Below, piece by piece: positions 26,831 to 39,510 of a stretch of DNA of 64,000 nt. The position numbers were made by a program, and so were the translations under genes. The stretch is from positions 26,652,632 to 26,716,631 of the forward strand of contig NW_004624747.1 of assembly GCF_000247695.1 (NCBI RefSeq), written 5' to 3'. This stretch comes from Heterocephalus glaber. Its lineage: Eukaryota; Chordata; Mammalia; Rodentia; Bathyergidae. The notes under the pieces are model-generated. The model was not told the DNA's origin and did not search any database. It was given only the letters and a program-made list of their open reading frames with translations. How positions within the stretch are numbered: position 1 is the first letter of the stretch; every line of letters starts with the position of its first letter.

Positions 26831-28274
26831 ACTTGCTCTTTGTCCTGGGCTGGCTGCGCTGTGCTGGAAAACACTGCAGTTCCGACTTCACAGCCGTCAC
26901 CAGCCATGGCAATGACATCGACTGCTCAGTGCTGAGCCAGGAACCCGGGGCGGTGGAGACGGGAGGTGGAACGGGATGACGGGACAGCATGCACATCTCC
27001 ATTGACAGCCTAAGTCCCCTCTGGTGTCCATCTCCCCGCCCAGGGCGGGTGCTGTCAAAGACACAGCGGCTGTGTTTCCCAGGGTGCCCGCCGCAGCCTC
27101 CCCGTGCTGTCTCTCCTGCTCTTCCCTCAAGGCGGAGGAGCGGGAGGAGGAGGGCCGCCCCCCACCCCATGCCCAGGTCAGTGGGGCCAACAGAGAGCGA
27201 AGCTTCTCACCGGTGTGACCTCTGCCTTGGGAGCTGGGCCAGCGCAGAAGTGCCGACCGCCTTGGGAGGAGGAGCAGCCACGTCGTGTGACAGGCGTACC
27301 TGCTGACCCACGTGGGAACCGGAGCCAGCCAGCCTTCAGGGGGCTCCGGCTGCCGTGGTCTTGCCCCTTATCCCGAGGGCCTGGCCGCGGAGGACAGGGT
27401 CACCCACACGTCCTCCCGCCCTTCCCAGGTCCCGACCACGGCATCCGTGGACAGAGACAGTGGCTAAGAGTCCACAATGTGACTTAGGGGTGTTCTGCTC
27501 CACGTCGGAGAACGTGGGCAGCAGGGTGCTGACCGGAAGTGGGCGGCCATGTCCCTCCTGTCCTTCTCCCATCACAGCCAGCCCTGATCGGAAGTCACAT
27601 CCACCCTGGAAGTCACCAAGTGGCAGCTCACAGGAGGGATTTGTCCTACAATGATTTTTTCTGGTGTAATGATTTCATTTTGACGATTTGAGCCAATACT
27701 AACAAACTAAGACATTTCCTTTAAAAAAAATTCCAGAGTTTTGGCTTGTCTTGAAACACAGTGCACTAACACTGAGTGGCAGAGCTTCCCAGCATCGATT
27801 GGGACGTTTACCACTTTACACAGCACGCGGGCTCCTTCTCTACGGCGGGCCCCGCCATCCTCTCGTGATCTGCGAACACAAGCAACTTCCCTGCAGAATT
27901 CTGGCCCGATTCTGGCCCCGGTGCCACCAGCCTGAGCCCTGAGGACAAATGACTTCGAGACCCTGTGTTTGGCCCGGAAAGTAATAAAGGGCCAGTGTTG
28001 TTACAGTGCCAGCACCCACGTGTTTTAAGTCTAATACTCATGCCCTGGCACAAAAACAAAGGGAGCGCCGCGCGCCGCGATTTTCTCGTCGAAGGATATA
28101 CAGTGGGTTTGTGGCAACAGCATGATGCGGACAGAAATTCGCATTAAGCTGCCGTAACCATGCACCAGCTCCCAAGCAGGAATGTAATCATTAGGCACGG
28201 CAAACCTGTACTAATAAAAATGTTTAAAAGGCATGCTATGGAAATGAAAGTGAACATTTCCCTGAAATGTTTAG

Positions 28275-28500
28275 ATGAAGCAAATTTATAGAGAAGGAAA
28301 GTGGACAGTGTTTGCCTAGGGCTGAGGATGGGGGCTGGGAATAAGTATTCACAGGCCCACAGATAATGAAAATATTCTAGACTTAATTGCAATGATGACT
28401 GCAGGACTATGAATTTACTGAAATCATTACATTGTGCAGTTGCGATGGCTGGGTTTTATGGCACCAAAATTACACCTTAATAAAGTTGTTCAAAAGAAAA
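28275..28500 (-). mobile_element. L1 (L1M-type) 3'-region fragment, minus strand
   Basis: 'ggaaagtggacagtgtttgc' followed by 'ctagggctgagg', 'gataatgaaaatattctag', 'actgaaatcattacattgtg' and 'caccttaataaagttgttc' correspond to the reverse complement of the L1M 3' region (usual form 'agtagattagtggttgccag ... aatgttctgga ... aaaccactgaattgt ... ctcaataaagctg'). Confidence 0.75.
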
Positions 28501-28689
28501 GATTGGGAGAGAGTTCGTCTGTGGAGGCTGGAGAGTGGATGGATGAAGGGTGCCCAGGAAGCAGGACACGGGTCCCCGAGGTCTGCGAAACACCTCGCCC
28601 AACCACTGAAACTTGGGCAGGTCGGTGACAGAGAGGGCGAGGTGAGACAGGAGGCTGCGTCGTCCCCCGAAGTCACCTCTGTGGGAAAG

Positions 28690-29001
28690 GTGACTGGACC
28701 TGGGCACTGTGCCCATCAGTGGACTCCTCCACGGACAAGCTCCCAGCTGACTGTGCCCTTAGGAGGCAGGGCCTGGGCAGAGCTGGTCACTGGGCGTGGC
28801 CTGGAAGGGGGAGTTCTTGTCCCCAGTCCTCCCATCTCTGCAGGGAGCTGGGGTGAGCAGCGGCCTTCCACCATGATGCTCCTGCCCTGGAGCCAGCTGA
28901 CTATGGACTGGACCCACAGAAACTATGAGCCAAATAACCCTCTCCCCCTTCAGCTGTAGGTGTAGGGCACTTTGTCCTAGCAACTAGAAAGTGATTAATA
29001 C
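28690..29001 (+). mobile_element. ERVL-MaLR-like LTR, second copy
   Basis: Landmarks shared with the 5089-5577 LTR are 'gcagcggccttccaccatg', 'gactatggactggaccc', 'aaactatgagccaaataacc' and 'gcactttgtcctagcaact'. The 5' part is diverged and its boundary uncertain. The 3' end is near 'gattaata'. No internal retroviral sequence. Confidence 0.6.
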
Positions 29002-29002
29002 A

Positions 29003-29225
29003 TTTATCCATCCTTTTCCATAATCTACCATCTAACCACACCCATTATCTACCTATTGTCTACTGACCCATCATCGGTCTGCACTGTCTGTCTATTCTCC
29101 TCAGCCTATCCATGTGTTTCTCTACAATCGATCATCTATAGCTGTAGCCCTTCTCCATCATCTGTCCCTTGGCCGCCTATGTATCTACGTCCCCATGTAT
29201 ATATCCATCTACCTATCATATACCT
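29003..29225. repeat. Degenerate (ATCT/CCAT)n tract
   Basis: Imperfect tetranucleotide-based sequence ('catttatccatccttttcc', 'tatctacctattgtctactg', 'atatatccatctacctatca'). Confidence 0.7.
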
Positions 29226-32200
29226 ATCACCTCCTTAGCAATCGTCCCTAGAGAGTGACTATTTCTCCAAGTATAAAACGTCACCTCTCAGTCCTCACAC
29301 CCAGGTCACTCACAGTCTGTCTCGGGTGACATCACGCTGCCCCAGGTCTGAGAGCTGCCGGTACAAGCAGGTTCACTGTGCCACCTGTGCCCACCGCTGC
29401 GATGACAGCAGCTTCAGAGCCGCCTCCTGGGACCCCTGGCGAGTGTCTCGCGGGTGCCCAGCGCCATGGGAGTCACTGCTGTGTCCCCAAGGCCTTCCCA
29501 TTGGCCACTGTCACCCCTGCCATCCTCACTTCTCAGTCTCAACTCCCCACAGACCGAGCTCTGGCCACCGAATGGCCTCTGGCCAGCAGGGTCCCCTCTG
29601 TGGCACTGGCTGCCAGGCTTTGCGTTCTCTGCTTCCCCGCACCCACTCGCATGTCCTCTGCCCTCCACATGGTCCCCACCCCAACCTAGGTTCATGACGG
29701 GGAAGACGCGGTCAGGAGACATTGTCACATGGGAGCTGCTCCTCCTGGGCTCCAGGGCCCGGTGTCCACCCCCAGGGTCCACTCCCCAGCTGATGGGGGT
29801 CAGGGGCCAAGGTGTCCCTGGCCCCAGCTTGACATCACAGAATGAGGGCTAGAGGAAACACTCACGGGCGGCTCTCCAAGCTCAGGGCCATGGAGGTTCC
29901 TTTCCTTATCCCCAAATGTATCTGACAGAAGCCCTGTCTTCCCTCCGGTCCTCTCCGCCTCTGACCTCACCAGACCTGCTGTGCATTTCCTGCTCCTGCT
30001 CATGACAAACCCTGGTTCTCCACAAGCAGTTTCCACCCAGCAATGCCACAAGGCTCCCATCACCATCTCTACCTTCCACAAATCTGAGCCCCAGAGTCCC
30101 CACGCCGCTAGCCCTCCGCACAGCACAGTCTCCCTGCAGTTTCCCTGTCTCCCTGTCCAGCCTTCCCAGGAACCACACACGATGCCAACTCTCTGGCTGT
30201 CAGTAAAAACAATGACAGTAACAGGCGTGGCTGCACATGGCCAATTCCATTGCAAAGCCTTCTCTTCCAAACTGGGAGAGGAGCTGATGACAGAACTCAG
30301 GCCGATCTTTTATTAGTGCCGACAGCCCGGTGGCAGTCACGTGGAGCTGGCTGCATGTTGCAGGGCACGGGGACAGACCGAGCCAACAGCAGGACCGTCC
30401 TGGATCTGAGGACGCCCTCAGGGAAAGGTGGCTCTTCTCTGAAGGAACAGGGCTGCAGGTGGACACGGGTGAGTGCGGAGCCACAGCGTCACCCTGGCAG
30501 GACCTTGGGCACTCAGCTGAGAGTGACTGCCTGGTAAGCAGGAAGTGTGGTGACAGTTGCTGGGAGCAGCACTCTAGCTCAAAGTGCTGATGCCTAAAAA
30601 GACACTCAGTGGTCATCAGAGGACACACGCTGCTCAGGCACCCGAACACTCATTTTGCAGTCCATATTGTTTCTATTTCCATTCATCTTCAGAAGATGCG
30701 TGCACACAGTGAGCAGTGCCTGGCTCCTTTACAGTTCTTGATGTGACTGCTGATTCGCTGTAAGTCCCCTAGAACCTGGATGCGACGGCATACAAAATGG
30801 AAACATGAAGAAAAATGCTTGTTTCTAACACACATGGAACCAAACAGGTGTTGGACGTCAGGGCTCGAACAGCTCACGCTTCTCTGCAGGTGACATGGAG
30901 AACACACAAGACGCATAAGAAAAGTGACATCACTGTCATCCCCGGGCACTTAAACCGTAGGTGATTGGGCTGCAGAGGATTTCTCTGTTTTCCTTGTATT
31001 TCTTTCCACTAGGACACCCATTTTCTGCCGTAAGTGTGCATGCATCTGTGCTGCCTTGGTTGCTCCAGACCCAAGTCCCGGGAGCACCGCACGGAGGAGG
31101 TGCCCAGCCCTCTTCTCTGCCATCCTGCTGCTGCCAGAGCCTTCCCAACCCTCATCCCCCTCGCCAGTTGTCACTGCGCCGAAGTTGCAGGAAAGGGAGG
31201 CACTATTTCGGCCCCTGCCACCACTCCTGGCAGCCGGGACGGACATGGGGTGGAGAGAGGACCCCACCATCTCGCCAGAGTCCAAGCTCAGCCTGAACCC
31301 TGATACACCCTGCCTTGCACTGAGGGAGTTTCGGTGGCTTCCTCCCGCCCGAGAGAAGCTTCTTCCGCAGAGGTGTTTGGGAGGCCCAGGCTTGCTTTTG
31401 TGGGGGTTTCAACGGGCAGAAAGCACCTCCAGTACTGCTCTGCAACACACTGCCTTCCTTTTAAAGCCCTGAATGGGAATCATTCTGCAGTTGTGCTCAG
31501 GCCTCTTTGGTACCTGATGGTCCAATAACCTGGTCACCTTGCTGGCACGTACCCTGGAAGTCACACTTGGACGAGCTGGCCCCCAATGTGGACCCACTTC
31601 AATTAAAACGAGTTAAAATAAAATGAAATAAATTCAGCTGTCAGTTGCATAGCAACAGTTCAGGAACTGGCAGGCCCACGTGGACATGGGCTACTGCGCC
31701 GGACGGCACAGTTAGAGCCCACTTCTGTCATCATGGAAAATTCTGTTGGAGCAAAGCTCTGGAATAGTTTTGACAAAATTCTGTATCTCCGGGCACATTT
31801 TGAAGTTGGCATTTAAAATTTTCCATACTAAGCTGCAAAGGTTGGAATTTTCAGTATATTGTAACTATTGACATTTTGAAATTAAACTGTTACATCCTAC
31901 TTTTAAAAGTATTCACTGTTATCCAAATACTATAGAGACTTAATAGCCACTATTATTCACTTTGGAAAAAAAAAAAATCTCACAATCACACAGTTTTTTC
32001 TTCACCAGAGTTAAATTCTACACTGGCCATTTTTTCCCCTTTTGGATCCTGTGCCTGTTTTACTTCTTCCATAGAATTTTTACCTTTTCTGTTTTTATGC
32101 TGAAGGTCTGTTATTGATCACGCTGGTATTCCCTGCAACAAAATATGCATGCAAATTCAGGTTTATTTTTCCTTGTGCCCATAGTTGTCCAAATGCTTCC

Positions 32201-35000
32201 TCACAGAAACAAGGACGAACTTGGCCTTCAGGGGCTGGTTTGAGTACAAGCTTCCAGGCACAAAATGCACAGGTTCTGGGGCCTCTGTTCAGTGCAGGGG
32301 GCGGGGGGGAATGCAATGCTGACTGTGTAGTCCACTTGAATAAGAAGCACCCAGCAGGCTGGTCTGCCACAGGCTGGGTGGGTCTGGATGACGGACTTAC
32401 TGAAGACGAAGTCCTGCCCCAGGTGTGTGTGGCACCAACCAACAGGCTTGGAGCCTGGATGGAACAAAAAGGGAAAGGAGGAAGTCTCCCTTCGAGGAGC
32501 TCCAGTCTTTGCCATCACCTTCGGACATCTGTCTCTAGCTGCCAGGGCACTGTTAACCCTCCCAGGACGGGCCTCCCACTTCCCACGTGGACTTGCAAGA
32601 GACTCTGCAGGGAGCACCAGGCCTTTAGCTTTGACCAGATCCTCCAGCTCTCTAGCAGGGAGATGGCCTTTCTGCATTCTACTCGGACTCTGCAGGCTGC
32701 TTTGTTAAATCTGCTGCTCCAGTGAACCCTCACTGGTAGAGAGGGCTATGTTTAGTAATGTGACCATGATAATCAGTACATAATGCCGTCTCTGTCAAAT
32801 CCCCCTGTTGTATCCAATCTGTTTGTCAAGCAAATATTTTGAAATAAATAAATCTTCTACATTGAGATGTCACTGTAATTTTCCAAGCCCGTTTAAGCAA
32901 AAATAAATAGGCCATAAATCATGAAGAACAATCATTCTACATAAAACAGTGAAATATTATGAGAAATGCATAATTATGAGAACTGAATAATAACAGAAAT
33001 GGGGTTGTGTGGTCAGCACAGTTTACTGCACTGTGTTCAAGTCACGAACAACCCCAACTTTACTGACTTCAAATAACACAGATCTGGTTTTTTCTCCAAG
33101 AGGTGCTCTGGGTCGAGAGACAGGGATCGGGCTGCATACCCCCCAGATGCTAATATCAGTCACCCTGTGGTGCCCCAGTATTTCCCAAAGAAAGACGTCA
33201 AAAAAATCTCATTCTGCTTCAGAAGAGCGTCCTTGGAAAGGACCTGTGTCACATGGCCACGGGCTCCTTCACAGGGTCAGGGAGGTGTCATGCTCGTGTG
33301 GGGTCTGATCTGGATGGAAAATACAAAGCAATGCCAAATATTCCCAGTCAAAGTGTTTACCAGGAGAAATCGGAACCCTTTGAGAAGCCTGAGGTCAGGT
33401 CAGGAAGCCACTGGCCACTCTGCTCGTCTCAGCGGTGACAAGCTGCCTCGGTCTGGGAGCCTCGGGCACCAGGCAGGGCCTGCTTCTCTGCCTTCCCTGA
33501 TCTGCATCTGACCAGGTGGGGAGGGCAGGGTGGGAGAGGCCGAGAGAGGAGGAGTTCGGTACTGGGACTGAGAGTACCTTGCTCCCACTGGGCCGAGCGT
33601 CCACTTCCTGCTGCAAGAGTAGGACCAGTGGGCGTCCTTTCGATTCTCGAGTTTCCGTTTCAGGGACAGAGTCCTGGAAAATGCTGCACTGGGTGCAGTT
33701 ATAGCAATACCACTCCACCGTTTGAACCCCTGCCCTGACAGAAAGACGCCGTCACCCATCCTGGAAAGCAATGCTTATGGGTGTGACAACTTGACCAGGC
33801 CTCCTTCTATTTTCCCGGACGCAAAGAATTAGACATTATGTGGCTTGCAAGAGGACCTGCAATCCGGTCCTCGGGGAGACCTGCTTTCTGGAAGACACCG
33901 GCCCTAGGCTTTCTCCTACCACAGGTCTGACACACACGGCAGCGATCATCTTACAGTGACTCTGGACGGAAGAGCAAAAGGTCTATCTGTTCTCCTCCCT
34001 CTCTCCTCACTCCCTTTTTAAAAATAAAATAGGGGCAGAGAAAATGTGAAACTGAGTACTGTAGGTATTTTTAAGGAAGAAGAATTTAGGAATGAGACTA
34101 CTCAGAAGGGAGCTGGGAGGACAGAATCTCCCAAAACCATCAACAGCCTGTCCCCTAGCTGGCTCTGCACGACACGAGGCACACTCACGCTCGGATCTGA
34201 AGACCTCTGGGTTCTAAAATCCCCTTCGGGGCCAAGAGGAGCCTAGAGGCTGGGCAGGTGAGCAACACCTGCAGCCCTTCCGCTGGAGCCCAAAGACACT
34301 GCTACAGTTCCCCAGCAGGACCAGACTGAAATGCTCCGTATGCCTGAGGGTCTGGGGTGGAAGCCTGATGGGTGGTGGATCCCGTTCTTCATGTCCTTCC
34401 TCTTCATCTAATGTGGCTGGTGTGGCTTAACTTAGATGTTTCCCTCCCTAAATCAGAACCGTTTCTTAGAAGTCCGTCTACCTGTATTAAAAGTCCACCT
34501 ACCCTGTGCCGGAGGCCACTCCTAAAAAAGCCAGCTGGGCAGCATCTTTGAGGCTGAACTCACCTTAAAAGGCTTTACCTTCTCTTTATATGACTTTGAC
34601 GTGAAAAGAGCAAGCAAAACAAACCCTTGCTTCCTGTTGTGTGCATCCGAGCTCCACCCGGGGACAGGAGAAAGGACTTCACGGTGAAAATCCACTGGTA
34701 AAATCAGGTGGCGCACGTGGGTCACAGGGGCTGACCACACCTAAAGAGACGACTGTCCTGTCCACGGGCCGCCCTGGGCCATGACACACAAAGCCAGTGA
34801 GATTAGCGGGCAGCAGGCGGGGTGAGGTCTAAGCTGCAGACGTCTGGCAATGGATTCGACCATTCACTGCTGAGCGCTGTGCAGCAGAGCCCGGGGTGGC
34901 CCCTAAAAATAAAAGCATCTGGAGGACATCTTCGGTGGGGTGGTAACTGTCAGAGTGACCCAAGAGCCTGTTCATCTGCTCACGGAGTCCCTCACCTGAG
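29226..35000. other. Long stretch without recognised gene
   Basis: GC-rich at 29.3-31.6 kb, AT-rich at 31.6-32.1 and 32.75-33.0 kb, GC-rich again to 35 kb. There is a short A12 run at 31966-31977. No SINE, L1 or LTR signature that I could confirm. Frames of up to 203 codons (32114-32725, plus) overlap opposite-strand frames and have no domain. The scarcity of young repeats over nearly 6 kb is notable compared with the rest of the window. Confidence 0.45.
32760..33000. promoter_or_regulatory. AT-rich repeat-free block, candidate conserved non-coding element
   Basis: Sharp AT-rich island in GC-rich surroundings with motifs such as 'aaataaataggccataaatc' and 'gcataattatgag' that suit homeodomain and MEF2-like factors. 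This is inference from composition only; no conservation data are available to me. Confidence 0.25.
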
Positions 35001-35039
35001 TGAGGAAGAGTCGGGCAAGGTAGGGTGAGTTACGCTGTC

Positions 35040-35770
35040 AAAACAAATAGCACCCGAAAAACACACCGCAAGAGCTTCTTTCCACTGGTCAGCGCTCGTG
35101 GAGCACCAGAGGGTTCTTCCCTCAGGGGCAGCCAAGAGAAGCCCGGGCCTGGGCACAGCGCGGGACGCCTCCCTGGGCGGAAGCTGGAGTTCCCGGCCGG
35201 CTTTGCTGCGCCCCCTGCACGTGGCCAGACACTTTCGCTTCCTTCTCCTCAGACGCAGAATCCCTTTGGGTGTGCCGGAAGTCCCTGGCACTGGGACGCC
35301 ACACGGCCCCTCTGCCAGCAGGAGTCACTGAATGGGAGCGGTGGCCACTAAAGGAGAGCGGCATCCTGCACAGGCTTCCTGACGACAGACGCGGTGAGTG
35401 TAATGATGGTGAAGGTCTAAGACGCCACGAGTGAGTGAATCCGGGCGTGCGCTTTGGGTCGGGGGACTCGGGGAGGTAGGAGCTCGTCGATAAGAGTCCT
35501 GGACCTTTGCATTCGGACTCCGACTCAGCACACACGCACCGAGCCACTGACCTTCCCATCTGAGCACCTCGGATGTGCACATCATCCCGAGCCAACCCTG
35601 CCTGCCCTCCCCCACGGCACTGCTTTGCACTGGCGGTGGACACAAGGCTTCCGCAGAACCGGCCTCCCTCCCGAGGGCTCGGCGCGGGGAGAGAGGCTGG
35701 GTCTCTCCGCGCCCCAGTCTCCGTGCCACTGATGGAAATCTGCAGCACACGGGGATCGGGAGTCCCTGAG
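35040..35770. promoter_or_regulatory. Second CpG island
   Basis: About 50 CpG in 720 bp by my count at about 58% GC, observed/expected near 0.8. A 260-codon minus-strand frame (35122-35904) spans it but has low-complexity Ser/Pro/Arg/Gly composition and no recognisable domain. It is followed directly by an AT-rich block. Confidence 0.5.
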
Positions 35771-35864
35771 ACACCGCCAGAGTCGGAATAATTCATGGAG
35801 AGCAGTGTAGCACAACATAAGCTATTTAAAGCTGCATAATCTACCCACAGACTCTTATTACGGG

Positions 35865-36090
35865 CTGAGGTTTCCAACCCTAGGAGACAGAAAGCAGTTA
35901 TCATTATGCATCACCATGAAAGCAGATTAAAATTAAATCAATTTGTTTATCTTTGAGTTCTCTGTCCAATTAGCATTTCAGAAAGAAACGCATTCTGTCC
36001 CCCATATTAGGACAACCCTCATTCAAATAGAGATATTAAAAATATAAATCTCTGGAGGTTTTCAGAAATAAATTTAATTATCGAAAGGGC
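35865..36090. promoter_or_regulatory. AT-rich repeat-free block beside the CpG island
   Basis: Contains 'gattaaaattaaatcaattt', 'ccaattagcatttcag' and 'aataaatttaattatcg', typical homeodomain-type TAAT cores. No repeat signature. Possible enhancer or conserved element, from composition and position only. Confidence 0.25.
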
Positions 36091-36911
36091 AGAAGACCAG
36101 TTGGGACTCAGCGTATGTTCGGCTTGCTCTGTGAGCTAGCGTCGGGCTTTGAGGACTCCATTCACAGGATGGAAGGAAGGGGGATACATCCATGAAAATT
36201 ACCCAAACCATTCGTGGATTTCTCTCCAGATACAGAACTGTTACTTTATTTTTTTTTACTTTAAAATGCCTTCTTAATAGTTATTTTGCAGTGAAACATG
36301 CCAATGTTTTATGTCGTATGTATTTATTAATTCATGAAGGATTCAGGATTCACCAAATGAAGGATTTCCCCCAAATCCCAGCTATCTGGCTGCAGTGCAT
36401 GTGCCTCTGAATGCTAGTTACCTCCTTCAGATGGACTATACACTGCATAGTCCAGGTCCAGGGGACTCCTGGCTTCCCGAGTCACCTGTGTGGTCTTGGA
36501 TGGATTTGCCAGTTCTTCCCTGGTGACTGTAATGGACATGGTGCCCATCTTGCTCCTAGTGGGGTGGGAGAATGCAGCTGCTGACCAGTCTGCCGAGCAC
36601 AAGAGTCACTCTCAACTAACAGGCAGCCTGGCGGAATTCGGGGACCATGAACAGCAGCATCCATTCTGGAACCTCAAGTTGGAGGAGAAACACCTCTGCC
36701 CCGGCACTTCTCACCTCTTCCTTTGTGGACCATACATCATGTCTCTGAACCTGGACTTTCTGATATGAGAAACGGTAACCAGATGTGCAGACCAACCCAC
36801 GAGGTTATCATGAGGATCAGCCAAGACTGAGCGAGCAAGAACTCTTTCCTGCACACTTGCTGCCCCTCACACTTCTCGTGCATGCACAACTGAGAGCCCT
36901 GCCTCTTTCCT

Positions 36912-37054
36912 TGAACTCTTGCCATCCAACACAAGTCCATGGTCCACCATGTTACATGAACCCTTGGGCACTCAACCCAAGTCTCCAGTCCACCATGCTC
37001 CTCGAACTCAAGCTCTTCCCACTCAACACAAGCCCCCGGTCTGCCAGGTTCCTC
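36912..37054 (+). repeat. Short minisatellite, three 45-51 bp units
   Basis: Units start at 36912, 36957 and 37004. Each carries 'gaac(t/c)c', 'cactcaacacaag' or 'ccatccaacacaag', then 'ggtccaccatg' or a variant. A fourth decayed partial unit ('caactcctgggcacccag') follows. The unit lengths of 45, 47 and 51 bp break frame, so this is unlikely to be coding. Confidence 0.7.
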
Positions 37055-39424
37055 CAACTCCTGGGCACCCAGATGAATCCCATGCTTCCTCTGAGATGCA
37101 GAGCAGGCTTCCTCTTGGGAAGTCTTTCCCAGCTTATTCTTTGGCCCATTCAGACAACTGAGGCCTCCACAGATGATCTATTAGGGCCCCACCACCCGGC
37201 CTGTCACGGGCACGCGCCAGTATGTCATTTCTCACACTCTGACAGGCTCCTTTGTCATTAAGGGATGATGTCACCAGCCCAGCAGCCCAGGCCTCCACAG
37301 AGCTGGGCGTAGCAGTGGCTGGACAGATATGTTCAGTGATCACACTGATATTAATGATTTGGGGGGAGCTTTGGGTGGTTGCAGATACAAATCTGGGAAG
37401 CTAAAATAGGCAACAGGAAAAAAAATGCAAGTTATAACTCCCCAACCTAATATGTAGACAGGGACGATTCAGGCTTTTCTTGACCAGTTCTAGAAAAGCT
37501 TCACGACCTTGCTCAAGGTGACGGAGCTCTGCCTCTCAGGTTTTCTTGGTCATTTTTGGCATTTTTAATCCTCAGACTTCTTGGTCTGGGGCATGCATGT
37601 GTCTGTGTGCAGCTGAAACACACGACGGCAGCTTCTCCCACCCTCTCCCTTCAACTCCTCCCAACCCTACAGGGCAGGGGACAAGGACAGCACACCACAG
37701 AGCCATGGAGTCAGCCAGCTGAGCACCACCGCTCTCCAAGGGGCAAATGACACAAGAAGTCTCTTTCCCATTGACATTTCATTCCAAAAAGCTCCAATGC
37801 CCGAAGCCCCCTCCTGCACTGAGCGGCAAAGGTCAGATAAGTAATGTCCTTCAGGGGTGAGTCCAGGACCATGGGGGAGGACAGCCTGCCTCTGCTGAGG
37901 GAGGGGCAGGGACTGTGGGCCAGGGAGGGAGGAGGTCACCCCAGGACAGCAGGCCTGCACCTTGCCCGCCAGAGGACGGGTCGGGCACCCACAGACAATG
38001 TGCATAAACCCAACAGCTGGGACATCACAGGCACCATCAGCACGGTGGTGGACACTGATGTGGAGCCCTCTGGTGGCCCTGACCTCGGACAGCGTGGACA
38101 GGAAAGGAAACCAGACAGGAAGCAACTCAAACCCTGGCTGGCAGGAAGGGGCCTCTATTTCTAAAGATAGTCGACAGCTAATTTGCTTACCTAGTGGAAA
38201 ATTTTCAGATTTCAAATTCATTTCCCAAGATTTTCACTTATTTCTCCCAGGGAGTCAAGCCAAAAACCATTTTTGTGATTGCCCAGTAGCCTGCCTGCTT
38301 TACAGACAGAGTGGGCCTGTTCTGGTGGGTCGCACAGCCTCAGTCCTGTACACATACAGGAGTGTTTCGGGCCATCACAGGACCCGACATGAGTAACGAG
38401 CTGGAAGGACCACAGCCTGACAACCTGGCTGCTTCCTGCAAGAGGCTGGTTGAGTCATCTGGGCCAGGGCTCCGCTGCCCGTCCTCAGGGACCCTGGGGG
38501 TGACGGCCCCACCTCCCGGGCCACCGTGGCCAGCATCCTCTGCCCTTCCTTGCACAGAATCACCCTTATTTCTCACACCCCACAGCCCCATGCACTGCTG
38601 GGAACGACGAGCAGCCCAGCGGCTTACACAGGGATTCCCGAGGACTAAGATCCTCGCGAGGGTTCTGCCGGTCACAATGATTTGTGCGCTAAAACCAAGA
38701 TGCCATTCGCATTTCCGCTGCTCTCTCCTGGAGGACGGACCTGCTGGCCCCGCCACCGAGTGTGCTAATAGTGACCGTGACCCTTGCCCTCACACTGCAG
38801 TGTGGAACACACCCGCTGCACCCCAAGACGCCCTGGGCCAAGCATTTAAAGTCACTGTTTATTAAATACTAGTCCTTTCTCAGCATCTCCGCACGCAGTC
38901 CTCGCGGCAGGAGGGAGCACCATGGTGACGTGATCCCCGGATGGCTGAACGACGAGTTTCCCATGACAGAGGGCCCTGCACACGGTGGTCATGGCGACTG
39001 CCTACCTGACAGCCTTTCCCCAAAACGCACAAATGAAACTGAGCCGATAGTTCAAGGAAAAGAAGCGGCAATAATTGTGACCAATGATCACATAGCTTCC
39101 AAGCAAGAAATGGAATTCGGGGAAACCGGGCTGTCACTGTGAGTCTGATAGTTTCTCAGCATTCACCAGCTTTCCTGAGGACACCAGTGCTGATATTTAC
39201 AATGAAAGGCAAACATCTGATGTCTGGTCGGAAAGTAGGATCGGTATCCCACATGAGCTACTGACAGTGCTGTGAAACTGTGTGGGTCGGAGAGCCATTC
39301 AAAATGCAAGGTGGAGGGCAAAGTCAGAGACGCAATTTGAGAATCCATGACCCAAGTAACCTGTAAGAGGGCATCACACAAGTGTTGGTACAGTCTTAAA
39401 AATGAACACACAAGAAACCATCCC
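37055..39424. other. Stretch without recognised gene or repeat
   Basis: GC-rich DNA with open frames of up to 184 codons on both strands around 37.7-38.9 kb, overlapping and without domain or splice support. Confidence 0.45.
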
Positions 39425-39510
39425 TTAGTTAATACTGTGCATCTGATTTATTTCACTTAGCATTATGGTCTCAAAGTTCAACCATTTTCCTACGAATGAC
39501 TCAGAAACCC
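39425..39510 (+). mobile_element. Short L1 3'-region fragment
   Basis: 'atctgatttatttcacttag' followed by 'cattatggtctcaaagttca' and 'accattttcctacgaatgac' matches the same L1 segment present at 44590-44660. Confidence 0.6.

Noticed and set aside
35122..35904. 260-codon minus-strand open frame over the CpG island
   Set aside because: Stop codons are rare in CpG-rich DNA. The translation is low complexity with no conserved motif.
38930..39142. Possible exon with a natural-looking peptide
   Set aside because: No matching acceptor and donor pair in frame and no family resemblance. Kept as unexplained sequence.
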